From assembly GCF_002901865.1 (NCBI RefSeq), contig NZ_PPQF01000016.1, positions 16,895-80,894 of the forward strand: a stretch of DNA of 64,000 bases, in the 5' to 3' direction. The position numbers and the translations under genes are program-made. The notes under the pieces were generated by a model that saw nothing but the letters and a program-made list of their open reading frames with translations, searched no databases and had not been told where the DNA came from. This DNA comes from Staphylococcus agnetis. Its GTDB lineage: Bacteria > Bacillota > Bacilli > Staphylococcales > Staphylococcaceae. Positions 25,786-34,127 of this stretch are shown in pieces; position 1 is the stretch's first letter, and the number at the start of each line of letters is the position of its first letter.

Positions 25786-27168
25786 ATGACAAATGAATTA
25801 AAAAGAGAATTGAGCAATCGTCATATTCAATTAATCGCAATCGGTGGCGCTATAGGAACAGGGTTGTTTTTTGGATCTGGTAATACCATTTCCAAGGCTG
25901 GTCCTTCCATTCTATTTACGTATATGATTGTAGGATTTTTTCTATTTATGTTTATGCGTGCAATGGGAGAGATTTTACTCGCAAAATCAAAATTCAAATC
26001 ATTCCCAGAAATCGCGCATGAATATTTAGGACCATTCGCAGGATTTATTGTCGGTTGGTCTTATTGGATGTCTTGGGTGATTACAGTAATGGCAGACGTC
26101 ACAGCCATCTCGCAATACATTAAATATTTTAACCCGAACATACCCACATGGTTAACTTGTTTTGCGATTATACTTTTATTACTGACACTTAATTTAACAA
26201 GTACAAAATTATTTGGTGAATTAGAGTTTTGGTTTGCGATTATTAAAGTGGTGACTATTATCGCATTAATCGTTGTCGGTGCCGTAATGGTATTCTTAGC
26301 ATTTAAGTCACCGTCAGGCAATACGGCAAGTGTAACAAACTTATGGAATCATGAGGGGATGTTTCCATTTGGTTTAGCCGGCTTTTTAACATCATTCCAA
26401 ATGGCCGTATTTGCGTTTACAGGTATCGAATTTATTGGTATTACTGCTGGTGAAACGAAAAATCCTGAAAAAACATTACCACGTGCCATTAATAGCGTGC
26501 CGTTACGTATTATTATTTTCTATGTTGGTGCACTAGCGGTCATTATGATGATCGTGCCTTGGAATCAAATTAATCCTGAAAATAGTCCATTTGTTGGTTT
26601 ATTCGCATTAGCTGGGATTCCTTTTGCGGCAGGATTAATCAACTTCGTCGTTTTAACTGCGGCAGCATCATCAGCGAACAGTGGTATTTTCGCGAATAGT
26701 CGTGTGCTCTTTTCACTTGCGGATAAAAAACAAGCACCCAAAGCGATGCACCGCCTTTCAAGTCGTGGCGTCCCACGCAATGCATTGCTTGTTACATGTG
26801 GATTAATTTCAATTACAGTTATTCTTAACTTAATTATCCCTAATGCGGAAACGGTATTTGTGTATATTACTTCCGTAGCAACTTCAATTACTGTTGTCGT
26901 TTGGGCACTCATTGTTGTTGCCTATATTAGTTATCATCGTAAAGACCATGCGTTGCATAAAGCAAGTACCTTCAAATTACCAGGAGGCGTGTTCACTGCG
27001 TATGCGGTCCTCGCATTTTTCGCCTTTATATTAGTACTTTTATTAATAGAACCTGATACTCGCATTGGATTTATTTTATCTCCAATTTGGTACGGTGCCC
27101 TTACATTTATTTATTGGCGTCACCGCGCAACCATTAAAAAGCATGCAGACATTGCCAAACATGCGTAA
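25786..27168 (+). CDS. cycA: Amino-acid permease, CycA-like (D-Ser/D-Ala/Gly type)
   Basis: A 460-residue APC-superfamily symporter with 12 membrane segments. The first helix has the consensus GGAIGTGLFFGSG that forms the substrate-binding break. The segment WMSWVITVMADVTAISQYIKY, with Ala-Asp-Val, is typical of the CycA subgroup. ATG 25786 is used because GGGAGAG precedes it by 6-8 nt; the upstream ATG at 25768 lacks a site. Substrates by family are D-serine, D-alanine and glycine. Specificity is not proven by sequence. It has its own terminator. Confidence 0.85.
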   Translation: MTNELKRELSNRHIQLIAIGGAIGTGLFFGSGNTISKAGPSILFTYMIVGFFLFMFMRAMGEILLAKSKFKSFPEIAHEYLGPFAGFIVGWSYWMSWVITVMADVTAISQYIKYFNPNIPTWLTCFAIILLLLTLNLTSTKLFGELEFWFAIIKVVTIIALIVVGAVMVFLAFKSPSGNTASVTNLWNHEGMFPFGLAGFLTSFQMAVFAFTGIEFIGITAGETKNPEKTLPRAINSVPLRIIIFYVGALAVIMMIVPWNQINPENSPFVGLFALAGIPFAAGLINFVVLTAAASSANSGIFANSRVLFSLADKKQAPKAMHRLSSRGVPRNALLVTCGLISITVILNLIIPNAETVFVYITSVATSITVVVWALIVVAYISYHRKDHALHKASTFKLPGGVFTAYAVLAFFAFILVLLLIEPDTRIGFILSPIWYGALTFIYWRHRATIKKHADIAKHA

Positions 27169-27193
27169 AATCAAATAAAACATGTCATATGAA

Positions 27194-27233
27194 AAAAGCC
27201 CTCGAAAGTGTTCAACCACTTTTGAAGGCTTTT
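27194..27233. terminator. Bidirectional terminator
   Basis: AAAAGCC...GAAAGTG (27194-27210) pairs with CACTTTT...GGCTTTT (27217-27233). It separates the permease gene from the convergent XRE-ImmA gene. Confidence 0.8.
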
Positions 27234-27281
27234 ACTTTTGTAAAATGTTATTACAACATGCGTACTTAACGCTGTACCGTA

Positions 27282-28475
27282 CTATTTTTTTCTATCAATA
27301 GTAACGATTGAATTTAATATTTGATCTTTTTGACTTTGATGATTAATGGTCATAAATTTGTAAAATACATTAGAATTAATTCTTAAAAGATTTTGGAAAA
27401 ATTCAGGGTTCACTCTGAACATCTCTAAAAGTTCGGCTGGTTGCAAAACGCCTTTTTCAAATAATAAATTGAGTAAACTATTAATTTTAATTGGTCTAGG
27501 TAGTTTGATATCTTTATCTAAAGGCTCAAGTTGTTTGTACCCTTTTTTATTGATCAATGCCCAAAAATATCTATATTGGGATTCCGTTAAGCCTCCTAAA
27601 TAATAAGCTCGCATCGCCATTGCTTGTATGGAAACGTGCCATTTCTCTTTCAACAACATATAATGCTCTGGATTAGACTTCTTGTTTAAATTATTAAAGT
27701 CTTCCATAAATGCTTCTTCTGGTAATAAGAAATAAGCTGCAAAACAATCTGCTTCTTTCTCGATATCTTTAAATTCTTCTTTAGATAATAAATCAAACTC
27801 TATTTTCCTGTGCAGTAATAAATGACCTAATTCATGAGCGATATCAAAGTTTCGTCTTACAGCGATACCTTTATTATCTCCTAATACAATGAAAGGTAAA
27901 TTACTGTCAGACCAATAACTAAATGCATCTGTATATTGATCAAGTTGTTGTTCAAATACAATGATGCCAGTTTTTTCAATTTGTAAAAGTAAGTTGGCAT
28001 TAGTAGAGGAACCGATAATATATTTGCGCGCAATACATGCTATTTCATTAATTTTTTCTTTAGTTAATTTCTCGTGACTCATTAAAGCTTCTACTTGATT
28101 TAGAATGTCATAAATGGCCAACGTTGGTTGAGAAATATTTGAAAATAAAAATTCCGTCAAATTGGTCATAAATGTAGCTTGGTAATGTTGTTTGTTTAAA
28201 ATTTTAATTGACGTATTTTGATTTTTTGATCTGAAAGCGATGCGATGTCTATCAACTGATTCATTAGAAAAGTAACTATGTTGTTCTTTCATAAAAAAAT
28301 TTGTTTTAACATGAAACGTATTCGCTAAACTATAAATCTTGGATATGTCTGGCATCGCATTTTTAGCTTCATACTGCCATATCGCTTGTTCACTTACATT
28401 AAGTTGTATTGCTAATTCATTCCTACTCATTCCATTGAGTTGTCTGATATACGTCAAATTTTTACCGTAAAACAT
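27282..28475 (-). CDS. XRE-family regulator fused to ImmA/IrrE (M78) metallopeptidase
   Basis: A 397-residue two-domain protein. An XRE helix-turn-helix is at about 8-45 (MSRNELAIQLNVSEQAIWQYE). An ImmA/IrrE zinc peptidase domain follows with HELGH (His214 to His218) and a downstream Glu-rich helix (EKEADCFAAYFLLP) carrying the third metal ligand; both are intact. ATG 28475 is chosen because the domain starts there; the frame is open upstream but overlaps the partner gene. Such fusions act as repressors or antitoxins that are cleaved or derepressed under stress. It lies 19 nt after the stop of a gene of unknown function, which is its probable partner. Confidence 0.85.
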   Translation of the reverse strand: MFYGKNLTYIRQLNGMSRNELAIQLNVSEQAIWQYEAKNAMPDISKIYSLANTFHVKTNFFMKEQHSYFSNESVDRHRIAFRSKNQNTSIKILNKQHYQATFMTNLTEFLFSNISQPTLAIYDILNQVEALMSHEKLTKEKINEIACIARKYIIGSSTNANLLLQIEKTGIIVFEQQLDQYTDAFSYWSDSNLPFIVLGDNKGIAVRRNFDIAHELGHLLLHRKIEFDLLSKEEFKDIEKEADCFAAYFLLPEEAFMEDFNNLNKKSNPEHYMLLKEKWHVSIQAMAMRAYYLGGLTESQYRYFWALINKKGYKQLEPLDKDIKLPRPIKINSLLNLLFEKGVLQPAELLEMFRVNPEFFQNLLRINSNVFYKFMTINHQSQKDQILNSIVTIDRKK

Positions 28476-28494
28476 TTTTAAACCACACTCACTC

Positions 28495-29244
28495 TTATTT
28501 TTCAATTTCTTCAGGCAGAATTTCAAACCCAAATGTACTTGGTTCTTCTGTTAAAATATCCTCATCATCAACTTGTTTTAACACTTTCACTTCATTTTCA
28601 TCAATAGAATACGATTCATCATGACGTGTTAATATATTTAAAGTAGGTGTTAAATCCTTAAGCATGATTGCTTTATTCGTTTTAGGATTTGGCAACCATA
28701 CTTTTATCGATTTTAATAACTTTGAATAAGTGTCAATCTCATAAGTAATGATATTAAAAGCACCACTTTTTTCATTAGCATTACCTTTATGAGAATCATG
28801 TAAATAATGCTCCATTGTCAATTGATAAGGGCGATTTAACTTTTCATTAACATTATCAAAGTCGTAATTCATATTAATCTCAATTAATCTTTTTAAATAC
28901 TCTTTTTCTTTACCACTTTTAGTATTGATCGGAGTTTTACCTATCGTTACTCTGTCTTCATCAAAATAATTATAATTTCTAATTATAAAAGATAAGCCAT
29001 GTTCAATGTCTTGTTTGAATTTGAAATTTAAAAATTTCCATGAAGGGCCTGCATTTTGTTTCTTATAATCTACAAAACGCTCCATATGACGTGCGACTTG
29101 GTGTTCAATGTGATTTGATTTCACATAGGCATAAGCTTCACTGATGACTAAGTTTTCAAATGCATGTTTTCTAACTTGAATATAGTCTTTATATCCTGAA
29201 ATAATGCCTTTAACTAATAATTCATCAAAAGTGTTTTCTTTCAT
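28495..29244 (-). CDS. Unknown protein paired with XRE-ImmA/IrrE regulator
   Basis: A 249-residue, charged, soluble protein with no membrane segment or signal peptide and no motif I recognise. ATG 29244 has GGTGAT about 5 nt upstream; an earlier in-frame ATG at 29262 has AAGGAA too close to it. Segments of note are GPSWKFLNFKFKQDIEHGLSF and an acidic C-terminus (EEPSTFGFEILPEEIEK). The adjacent XRE-ImmA gene suggests a toxin or effector whose level or activity is controlled by that protein, but no nuclease, kinase or ADP-ribosyl motif was visible. Confidence 0.65.
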   Translation of the reverse strand: MKENTFDELLVKGIISGYKDYIQVRKHAFENLVISEAYAYVKSNHIEHQVARHMERFVDYKKQNAGPSWKFLNFKFKQDIEHGLSFIIRNYNYFDEDRVTIGKTPINTKSGKEKEYLKRLIEINMNYDFDNVNEKLNRPYQLTMEHYLHDSHKGNANEKSGAFNIITYEIDTYSKLLKSIKVWLPNPKTNKAIMLKDLTPTLNILTRHDESYSIDENEVKVLKQVDDEDILTEEPSTFGFEILPEEIEK

Positions 29245-29456
29245 ACCAATCACCACTTTCATTTCCTTAATAAGGTCATTTTAAATGACTTTTTTTGAAA
29301 AATCCACTCATTTCTTAAAGTAAAAAAGACTATTACCATAATATTTTAAAGTAGCTTCGACATACTTTTATATTCCCATGGATTAACTCAAATTAAAGCT
29401 AGATTTAAGTTTAATTTAATGGTTTTATTCTGCGTCTCAACATACAATGTAACTAC

Positions 29457-29531
29457 AATGCGATCCCGACGTGATACCCGTAGATGGCAACCAAGATCTC
29501 TCACCATTATCACGTTGGATTGCATTTTTTT
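29457..29531 (+). ncRNA. Possible small RNA or leader hairpin with terminator
   Basis: AATGCGATCC...ACGTGATA pairs with TATCACGT...GGATTGCATT, a stem of about 18 pairs with two mismatched positions and a 31-nt loop, followed by seven T residues. TACAAT at 29443-29448 could be a -10 box, giving a transcript of about 75 nt. It lies 30 bp before the methyltransferase start, so it is either an independent sRNA or a terminator in that gene's leader. It holds no recognised riboswitch motif. The rest of 29245-29456 shows nothing. Confidence 0.4.
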
Positions 29532-29559
29532 ATTCTAAAAAAGAAAGAGATGACAATTA

Positions 29560-30060
29560 ATGGTTTTAACATTGCTAGCCGCTTTTTTCGTTATCCGTTT
29601 GTACAGTTTATACATATCTATCAATAATGCTAAAGCACTCATTGCTGAAGGCGCCAAAGAATATGGTCAAGCAAATTCTAAAGGTTTAGCTGCGACTCAT
29701 ATTCTTATTTATGTTGGAGCCGCTTTTGAAGCATGGATGCATCACACAACATTAGGTGCTATCAACGTGATCGGTCTTATCATACTTATTCTTAGTTACA
29801 TTGTACTATTTCATGTTATCCGCACGTTAGGACGTATTTGGACATTAAAAATCTTTATTTTACCGCACCACCCTATTGTGAAATCAGGTCTTTATAAAAT
29901 CACAAAACATCCAAACTATTTCTTAAATATTATTCCAGAACTACTTGGTGTATTATTACTAACAAGTGCGACTTATACATGGATTTTACTTTTACCTTAC
30001 GCGCATTTTCTAGTTAAACGTATTATACAAGAAGAAAAATTAATGGAATCTTTCAATTAA
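29560..30060 (+). CDS. Isoprenylcysteine carboxyl methyltransferase-family membrane protein
   Basis: A 166-residue membrane protein with about four segments and the ICMT-family C-terminal motif: hydrophobic helix, GLYKITKHPNY (110-120), then PELLG and the final RIIQEEKLM. The RxxxHPxY element and the following Glu form the S-adenosylmethionine site in characterised members. The bacterial substrate is unknown, as bacteria lack CaaX proteins. A lipid or quinone-related isoprenoid target is speculative. It is encoded just before mqo with a hairpin upstream. The ribosome binding site (AGAGA) is weak. Confidence 0.8.
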   Translation: MVLTLLAAFFVIRLYSLYISINNAKALIAEGAKEYGQANSKGLAATHILIYVGAAFEAWMHHTTLGAINVIGLIILILSYIVLFHVIRTLGRIWTLKIFILPHHPIVKSGLYKITKHPNYFLNIIPELLGVLLLTSATYTWILLLPYAHFLVKRIIQEEKLMESFN

Positions 30061-30220
30061 TACCGTATTTATCCCTAACTTTTTTAAGTTTATGCCATAC
30101 AATTTAAAATTTCTTTATCTGTGCAATTCCATAATAAAAGTAAATGTAATATAATTAGAGCATATCGTTTAAATATAAGCTTATGCTAATGGTTATAACT
30201 AAATTTGAAAGGTGATAAAT

Positions 30221-31714
30221 ATGTCTAATCAGTCAGAACCTAGAAACATCATTGTAGTTGGTGCTGGTGTGCTTAGTACTACGTTTAGTTCAATGATTAA
30301 AGAACTTGAACCAAACTGGAACATCAAGTTATATGAACGCTTAGATCGTCCAGGTCTTGAAAGTTCTAATGAACGTCACAACGCTGGTACAGGTCATGCT
30401 GCACTATGTGAATTGAACTATACGGTATTACAACCAGATGGTTCAATCGACATCGAGAAAGCGAAACACATTAACGAGGAGTTTGAAATCTCTAAACAAT
30501 TCTGGGGCTTCCTAGTAAAAAATAAAAACATTTCAAACCCACGTGAATTTATCAATCCATTACCTCACATTAGTTTCGTACGTGGTGTAAACAATCGTAA
30601 GTTCTTAAAAGATCGTTACGAAGCAATGAAACAATCACCAATGTTCGATAACATTGAATATACTGAAGATATCGAAGTAATGCGTAAATGGATGCCATTA
30701 ATGATGAAAGGCCGCGACGCGAGCGACATTATGGCTGCAAGTAAAATCGATGAAGGTACAGATGTTAACTTCGGTGAATTAACACGTAAAATGACTTCTA
30801 ATATTGAAGCACATGACAATGCTGAAGTGAAATACAATCATGAAGTAATCGATTTCATGCAACGTGAAGATAAAAAATGGGAAGTTAAAATCCGTAACCG
30901 TAACAGCGGTAAAGTCTTCACTGAAATTGCACACCACGTCTTTATTGGCGCAGGCGGTGGCGCAATTCCATTACTTCAAAAAACAGGTATCCCTGAAAGT
31001 AAAAACTTAGGTGGATTCCCTATCACAGGTCAATTCTTAACATGTACAAACCCAGAAGTTGTTGAAGAACACGGGGTTAAAGTATATGGTAAAGAGCCAC
31101 CAGGTACACCACCAATGACAGTACCTCACTTAGATACACGTTATATTAATGGTGAGAAAACGTTATTATTCGGTCCATTCGCAAGTGTAGGTCCTAAGTT
31201 CTTGAAAAACGGTTCTAACTTAGACTTATTCCGTTCTGTTAAGCCATACAACATTATGACTTTACTTGCATCAGCAGCGAAAAACTTACCTTTAATCAAA
31301 TACTCATTCGACCAAATTTTAATGACAAAAGAAGGTTGTATGAATCACTTACGTACATTCTACCCAGAAGCACGTGATGAAGATTGGGAATTATATACTG
31401 CTGGTAAACGTGTTCAAGTGATTAAAGATACTGAAGAATACGGTAAAGGTTTCATCCAATTCGGTACAGAAGTGGTTAACTCTCAAGACCATACTGTTAT
31501 CGCATTATTAGGTGAATCACCCGGAGCATCTACATCTGTATCTGTTGCATTAGAAGTACTTGAAAAGAACTTCCCAGAATTAACTTCTGAATGGACGCCA
31601 AAAATTCAAAAAATGATTCCTTCATACGGTAAATCATTAATTGAAGATGAAGCGTTAATGCGTAAAACACGTAAACAAACTTCTAAAGATTTAGAATTAC
31701 ACTATTACGAATAA
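30221..31714 (+). CDS. mqo: Malate:quinone oxidoreductase
   Basis: A 497-residue FAD enzyme, peripheral on the membrane, that oxidises L-malate to oxaloacetate and passes electrons to menaquinone. The N-terminal FAD motif is VVGAGVLSTTF, followed by the diagnostic NERHNAGTGHAALCELNYT. The C-terminal segment LLGESPGASTS completes the FAD site. ATG 30221 has AAAGGTGATAAAT before it. Length is standard. A 36-codon gene with a good ribosome binding site follows after 17 nt, then a terminator, so the two form an operon. S. aureus has two mqo genes; from its place near arc and bra this one corresponds to mqo2, which is inference. Confidence 0.95.
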   Translation: MSNQSEPRNIIVVGAGVLSTTFSSMIKELEPNWNIKLYERLDRPGLESSNERHNAGTGHAALCELNYTVLQPDGSIDIEKAKHINEEFEISKQFWGFLVKNKNISNPREFINPLPHISFVRGVNNRKFLKDRYEAMKQSPMFDNIEYTEDIEVMRKWMPLMMKGRDASDIMAASKIDEGTDVNFGELTRKMTSNIEAHDNAEVKYNHEVIDFMQREDKKWEVKIRNRNSGKVFTEIAHHVFIGAGGGAIPLLQKTGIPESKNLGGFPITGQFLTCTNPEVVEEHGVKVYGKEPPGTPPMTVPHLDTRYINGEKTLLFGPFASVGPKFLKNGSNLDLFRSVKPYNIMTLLASAAKNLPLIKYSFDQILMTKEGCMNHLRTFYPEARDEDWELYTAGKRVQVIKDTEEYGKGFIQFGTEVVNSQDHTVIALLGESPGASTSVSVALEVLEKNFPELTSEWTPKIQKMIPSYGKSLIEDEALMRKTRKQTSKDLELHYYE

Positions 31715-31731
31715 AAAGGAGTCGTTGCGAC

Positions 31732-31842
31732 ATGAAAGCACTCGTTACATTAACAGTCGTAGTTGGCGTCCTTGGCGGCGCGTTTGCTGCTTTAAAACGT
31801 TACCAACAACACGTTAACAAAGCACCAAATATCGAATACTAA
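31732..31842 (+). CDS. Small single-pass membrane protein (36 aa) downstream of mqo
   Basis: ATG 31732 follows AAAGGAG with 10-nt spacing. The peptide has a membrane segment (ALVTLTVVVGVLGGAFAAL, residues 3-21), then a basic-polar tail (KRYQQHVNKAPNIEY). It sits 17 nt after the mqo stop and just before a strong terminator, so it is certainly in the mqo transcript. A role as a membrane anchor or modulator of Mqo is a guess. I know of no named family. Confidence 0.7.
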   Translation: MKALVTLTVVVGVLGGAFAALKRYQQHVNKAPNIEY

Positions 31843-31849
31843 AGCCCAA

Positions 31850-31890
31850 AAAAGCACGTATCATGAACCCATGATACGTGCTTTTCATAT
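31850..31890. terminator. Terminator of mqo operon
   Basis: Perfect 16-bp arms, AAAAGCACGTATCATG (31850-31865) and CATGATACGTGCTTTT (31870-31885), with A/T-rich flanks on both sides. Probably bidirectional, serving the convergent MFS gene too. Confidence 0.92.
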
Positions 31891-31953
31891 TGATATAGAT
31901 AACTTCTTAAAGCGTAGTGGTATAATACGTATTGACCGTAATCAATAACGAAG

Positions 31954-33126
31954 TTAACCACTAACTTTTTGTCGCTTCTCATACATATAGTTCCCAATAT
32001 TGAGCACAATACCGAGTAAAATAATGCCTCCTGAGATCATTGTAATGTGCGCATAAGGCAAACCATGTCCGAGCAATCCTGACCCGATCATTGCACCGAT
32101 AAAATTCGCTAAATTAAATATAGAGCCCACCATGGTGCTGGCGAGTAGCGGGGCCTCACTTGCACCGAAAATGATTTTACTGTTAAGTAACGGCGTTGTT
32201 CCAAACGTCCCAAATCCAAACAAAAATACGATGATGAGCGCAAACACCCCTATTGGTAAAGCGTATACGAGTAAAACAATGGTCACAAATAACAACAAAT
32301 ACGAGAAAAATAGCCCCATCGTTAATTTTTCCTCAGTCACATTTCCAGAGACGACGTTACCGATGACCCCACCAAGGCCGAATAAAAATAGACACACTGT
32401 AATACCCACTGTGTCGAATGGTGACAACGCTTTTAACATCGGTTCTACAAAAGTATACGTTGTAAACACACCAGAAAATCCAAAAACAATCATCGCAATC
32501 GTAATTAAAATTTGTGGTTGTTTAAAGGCTCCAAGTTCTTTACGTAAATTAGGTTCCGCACTCATCTCAACATCAGGTGTACATTTTAAAATACCTATCA
32601 ATGTAATGATTGCGATGGCAACCATAATACCGAAAACAACACGCCAATTCGCTAAATCTCCTAAAAACGCCCCAAACGGTACACCGATCATAATCGCAAT
32701 GGTTAACCCAGTTTGTACTAACGCGATGGCTTGCGTACGTTTCGCTGGCGACACAATGTTCGTTGCGACACTCATACTCACCCCAAAGAACGGGGCATGC
32801 ATTGCTGCTGATAATAACCGTGACAACAATAATACATAAAAATTTGGTGCCAACATGCCTAATACATTACTAAAAATAAAAATACCTACAAAAACAGGCA
32901 ATAAGATGCGTGCACGATATTTAAACGTTAAAATACGCATCACTGGCCCTATAAATGCGACGCTCAAAGCATACACACTGACAAGCAACCCTGCTGTAGA
33001 TATCGGGATATGCATATCACCTGCGATTTGCGACAATAATCCAATAACAACATATTCAGACATGCCTATCGCAAAGGTGCCTAACATAAAAAAGAAAATG
33101 GTTATTTTAGTTGATTGATACCTCAC
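31954..33126 (-). CDS. MFS transporter, DHA1 drug-efflux family (AraJ/YdhP-like)
   Basis: A 390-residue protein with 12 membrane segments. The first helix, GTFAIGMSEYVVIGLLSQIAGD, has the G-x-x-E motif of the DHA1 arabinose-efflux-like group. The motif C-like segment VQTGLTIAIMIGVPFGAFLGD in helix 5 identifies an antiporter. The start is GTG 33126 with GGAGG 6 nt upstream; in-frame ATGs farther upstream overlap or precede that site. The substrate is unknown. It stands alone, convergent with mqo and divergent from argR. Confidence 0.85.
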   Translation of the reverse strand: MRYQSTKITIFFFMLGTFAIGMSEYVVIGLLSQIAGDMHIPISTAGLLVSVYALSVAFIGPVMRILTFKYRARILLPVFVGIFIFSNVLGMLAPNFYVLLLSRLLSAAMHAPFFGVSMSVATNIVSPAKRTQAIALVQTGLTIAIMIGVPFGAFLGDLANWRVVFGIMVAIAIITLIGILKCTPDVEMSAEPNLRKELGAFKQPQILITIAMIVFGFSGVFTTYTFVEPMLKALSPFDTVGITVCLFLFGLGGVIGNVVSGNVTEEKLTMGLFFSYLLLFVTIVLLVYALPIGVFALIIVFLFGFGTFGTTPLLNSKIIFGASEAPLLASTMVGSIFNLANFIGAMIGSGLLGHGLPYAHITMISGGIILLGIVLNIGNYMYEKRQKVSG

Positions 33127-33426
33127 AATACTCCTCCAAACGCATTTCATATTGTCATACGCATGGTATGTTACCGAAAATGGCATAAAAATGAAAGAGA
33201 CGTGCTTACCCCTAGACGACTTCTTTTAACCATAAACCGTGTCAAACCTTTGTTGTCACAACTTCGTAAAAATCCTTATGACAAAAGACTTTAGCACAGA
33301 TTTTTAACATTTTTACACTAAAAATGAATACTAATATTTTTGATTTAATTTGAAGAACTGGTTAATAATATTTATTGATAGTTGATGTAGAAAGCTGTTG
33401 AAGGGCTATTTTAGGAGGTGCTAAAA

Positions 33427-33885
33427 ATGAAACGCGAAGAAAGACAAAAATTTATCGAGATCATCGTACAACATAACTGTATAACATCGAAGCAAGATGT
33501 AATCGATATTATAGAAGCACGATTTGGCATTCATTTTAGCCTAACGACCATTGCGAACGATTTCTTACAGTTAAATATACATAAAGTCCCTTCTCAACAT
33601 CACCCCTCACACTATCAACTGATATCCAATGACAAACCAAAATATCGTCACATCTTAAAACGGTTGTATCAAGATGACATTCAACGTATCTCAGTTATTA
33701 ACCAATGTATTTTAATTCAATCCTCTCCTGGATTTGGTCAAACAATCAATTTTTATATCGATGCATTACAATTGAATGCCATTATCGGTACAGTAAGCGG
33801 TAATGATACAACAATGATTATGACACGCTCAAATGATGCAGCGCGACATGTCGTTACAGAACTCTTTCCAGACCATACACTTTAG
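33427..33885 (+). CDS. argR: ArgR/AhrC-family arginine repressor
   Basis: A 152-residue regulator. The N-terminal winged helix (ITSKQDVIDIIEARFGIHFSLTTIANDFLQLN) resembles ArgR but is divergent. The C-terminal oligomerisation and arginine-binding domain contains GTVSGNDTTMIMTRSND, the equivalent of the GTIAGDDT signature whose acidic pair binds arginine; the first Asp is Asn here. AGGAGG precedes the ATG. Its position just ahead of arcA makes it the local arginine sensor of the arc cluster. Nothing else was found in the 300-bp gap before it. Confidence 0.88.
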   Translation: MKREERQKFIEIIVQHNCITSKQDVIDIIEARFGIHFSLTTIANDFLQLNIHKVPSQHHPSHYQLISNDKPKYRHILKRLYQDDIQRISVINQCILIQSSPGFGQTINFYIDALQLNAIIGTVSGNDTTMIMTRSNDAARHVVTELFPDHTL

Positions 33886-34051
33886 CATGATTATGCATCA
33901 TATTGTATCAACGACAAATTACGCCATAACCTATACGTGAATATACACCTAATATCCATTACATGTCGCATAACACCGCGTGTGCCATGCAAGAAAATAA
34001 ATTTTTTTGTATAGACCTATCTTTAAAATAAGAAATATTCCTCTCTTTATT

Positions 34052-34094
34052 TGTGAAATAAATCACGATGTAAGCGTTTTATAACCTTTATAGT
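34052..34094 (+). promoter_or_regulatory. arcA promoter with Crp/Fnr-type (ArcR) site and cre-like site
   Basis: TGTGA-N6-TCACG (34052-34067) matches the Crp/Fnr-type box TGTGA-N6-TCACA bound by ArcR regulators, with one mismatch. With -10 TATAGT (34089-34094), the predicted start is near 34101, so the box is centred at about -41.5, the class II activator position. The cre-like TGTAAGCGTTTTAT (34069-34082) lies over the -35 zone and would allow CcpA repression. Confidence 0.75.
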
Positions 34095-34127
34095 GAAGAC
34101 ATCATCACATAAAGGAGGAAAATTAAA

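Noticed and set aside
32132..32839. 235-codon plus-strand ORF antisense to the MFS gene
   Set aside because: Complete shadow of a well-supported transporter; no ribosome binding site and biased Asn/Thr/Pro-rich content typical of antisense frames.
33886..34127. ARG-box operator for ArgR before arcA
   Set aside because: A TGAAT-like half-site near 33938 is too weak and lacks a second half at proper spacing.
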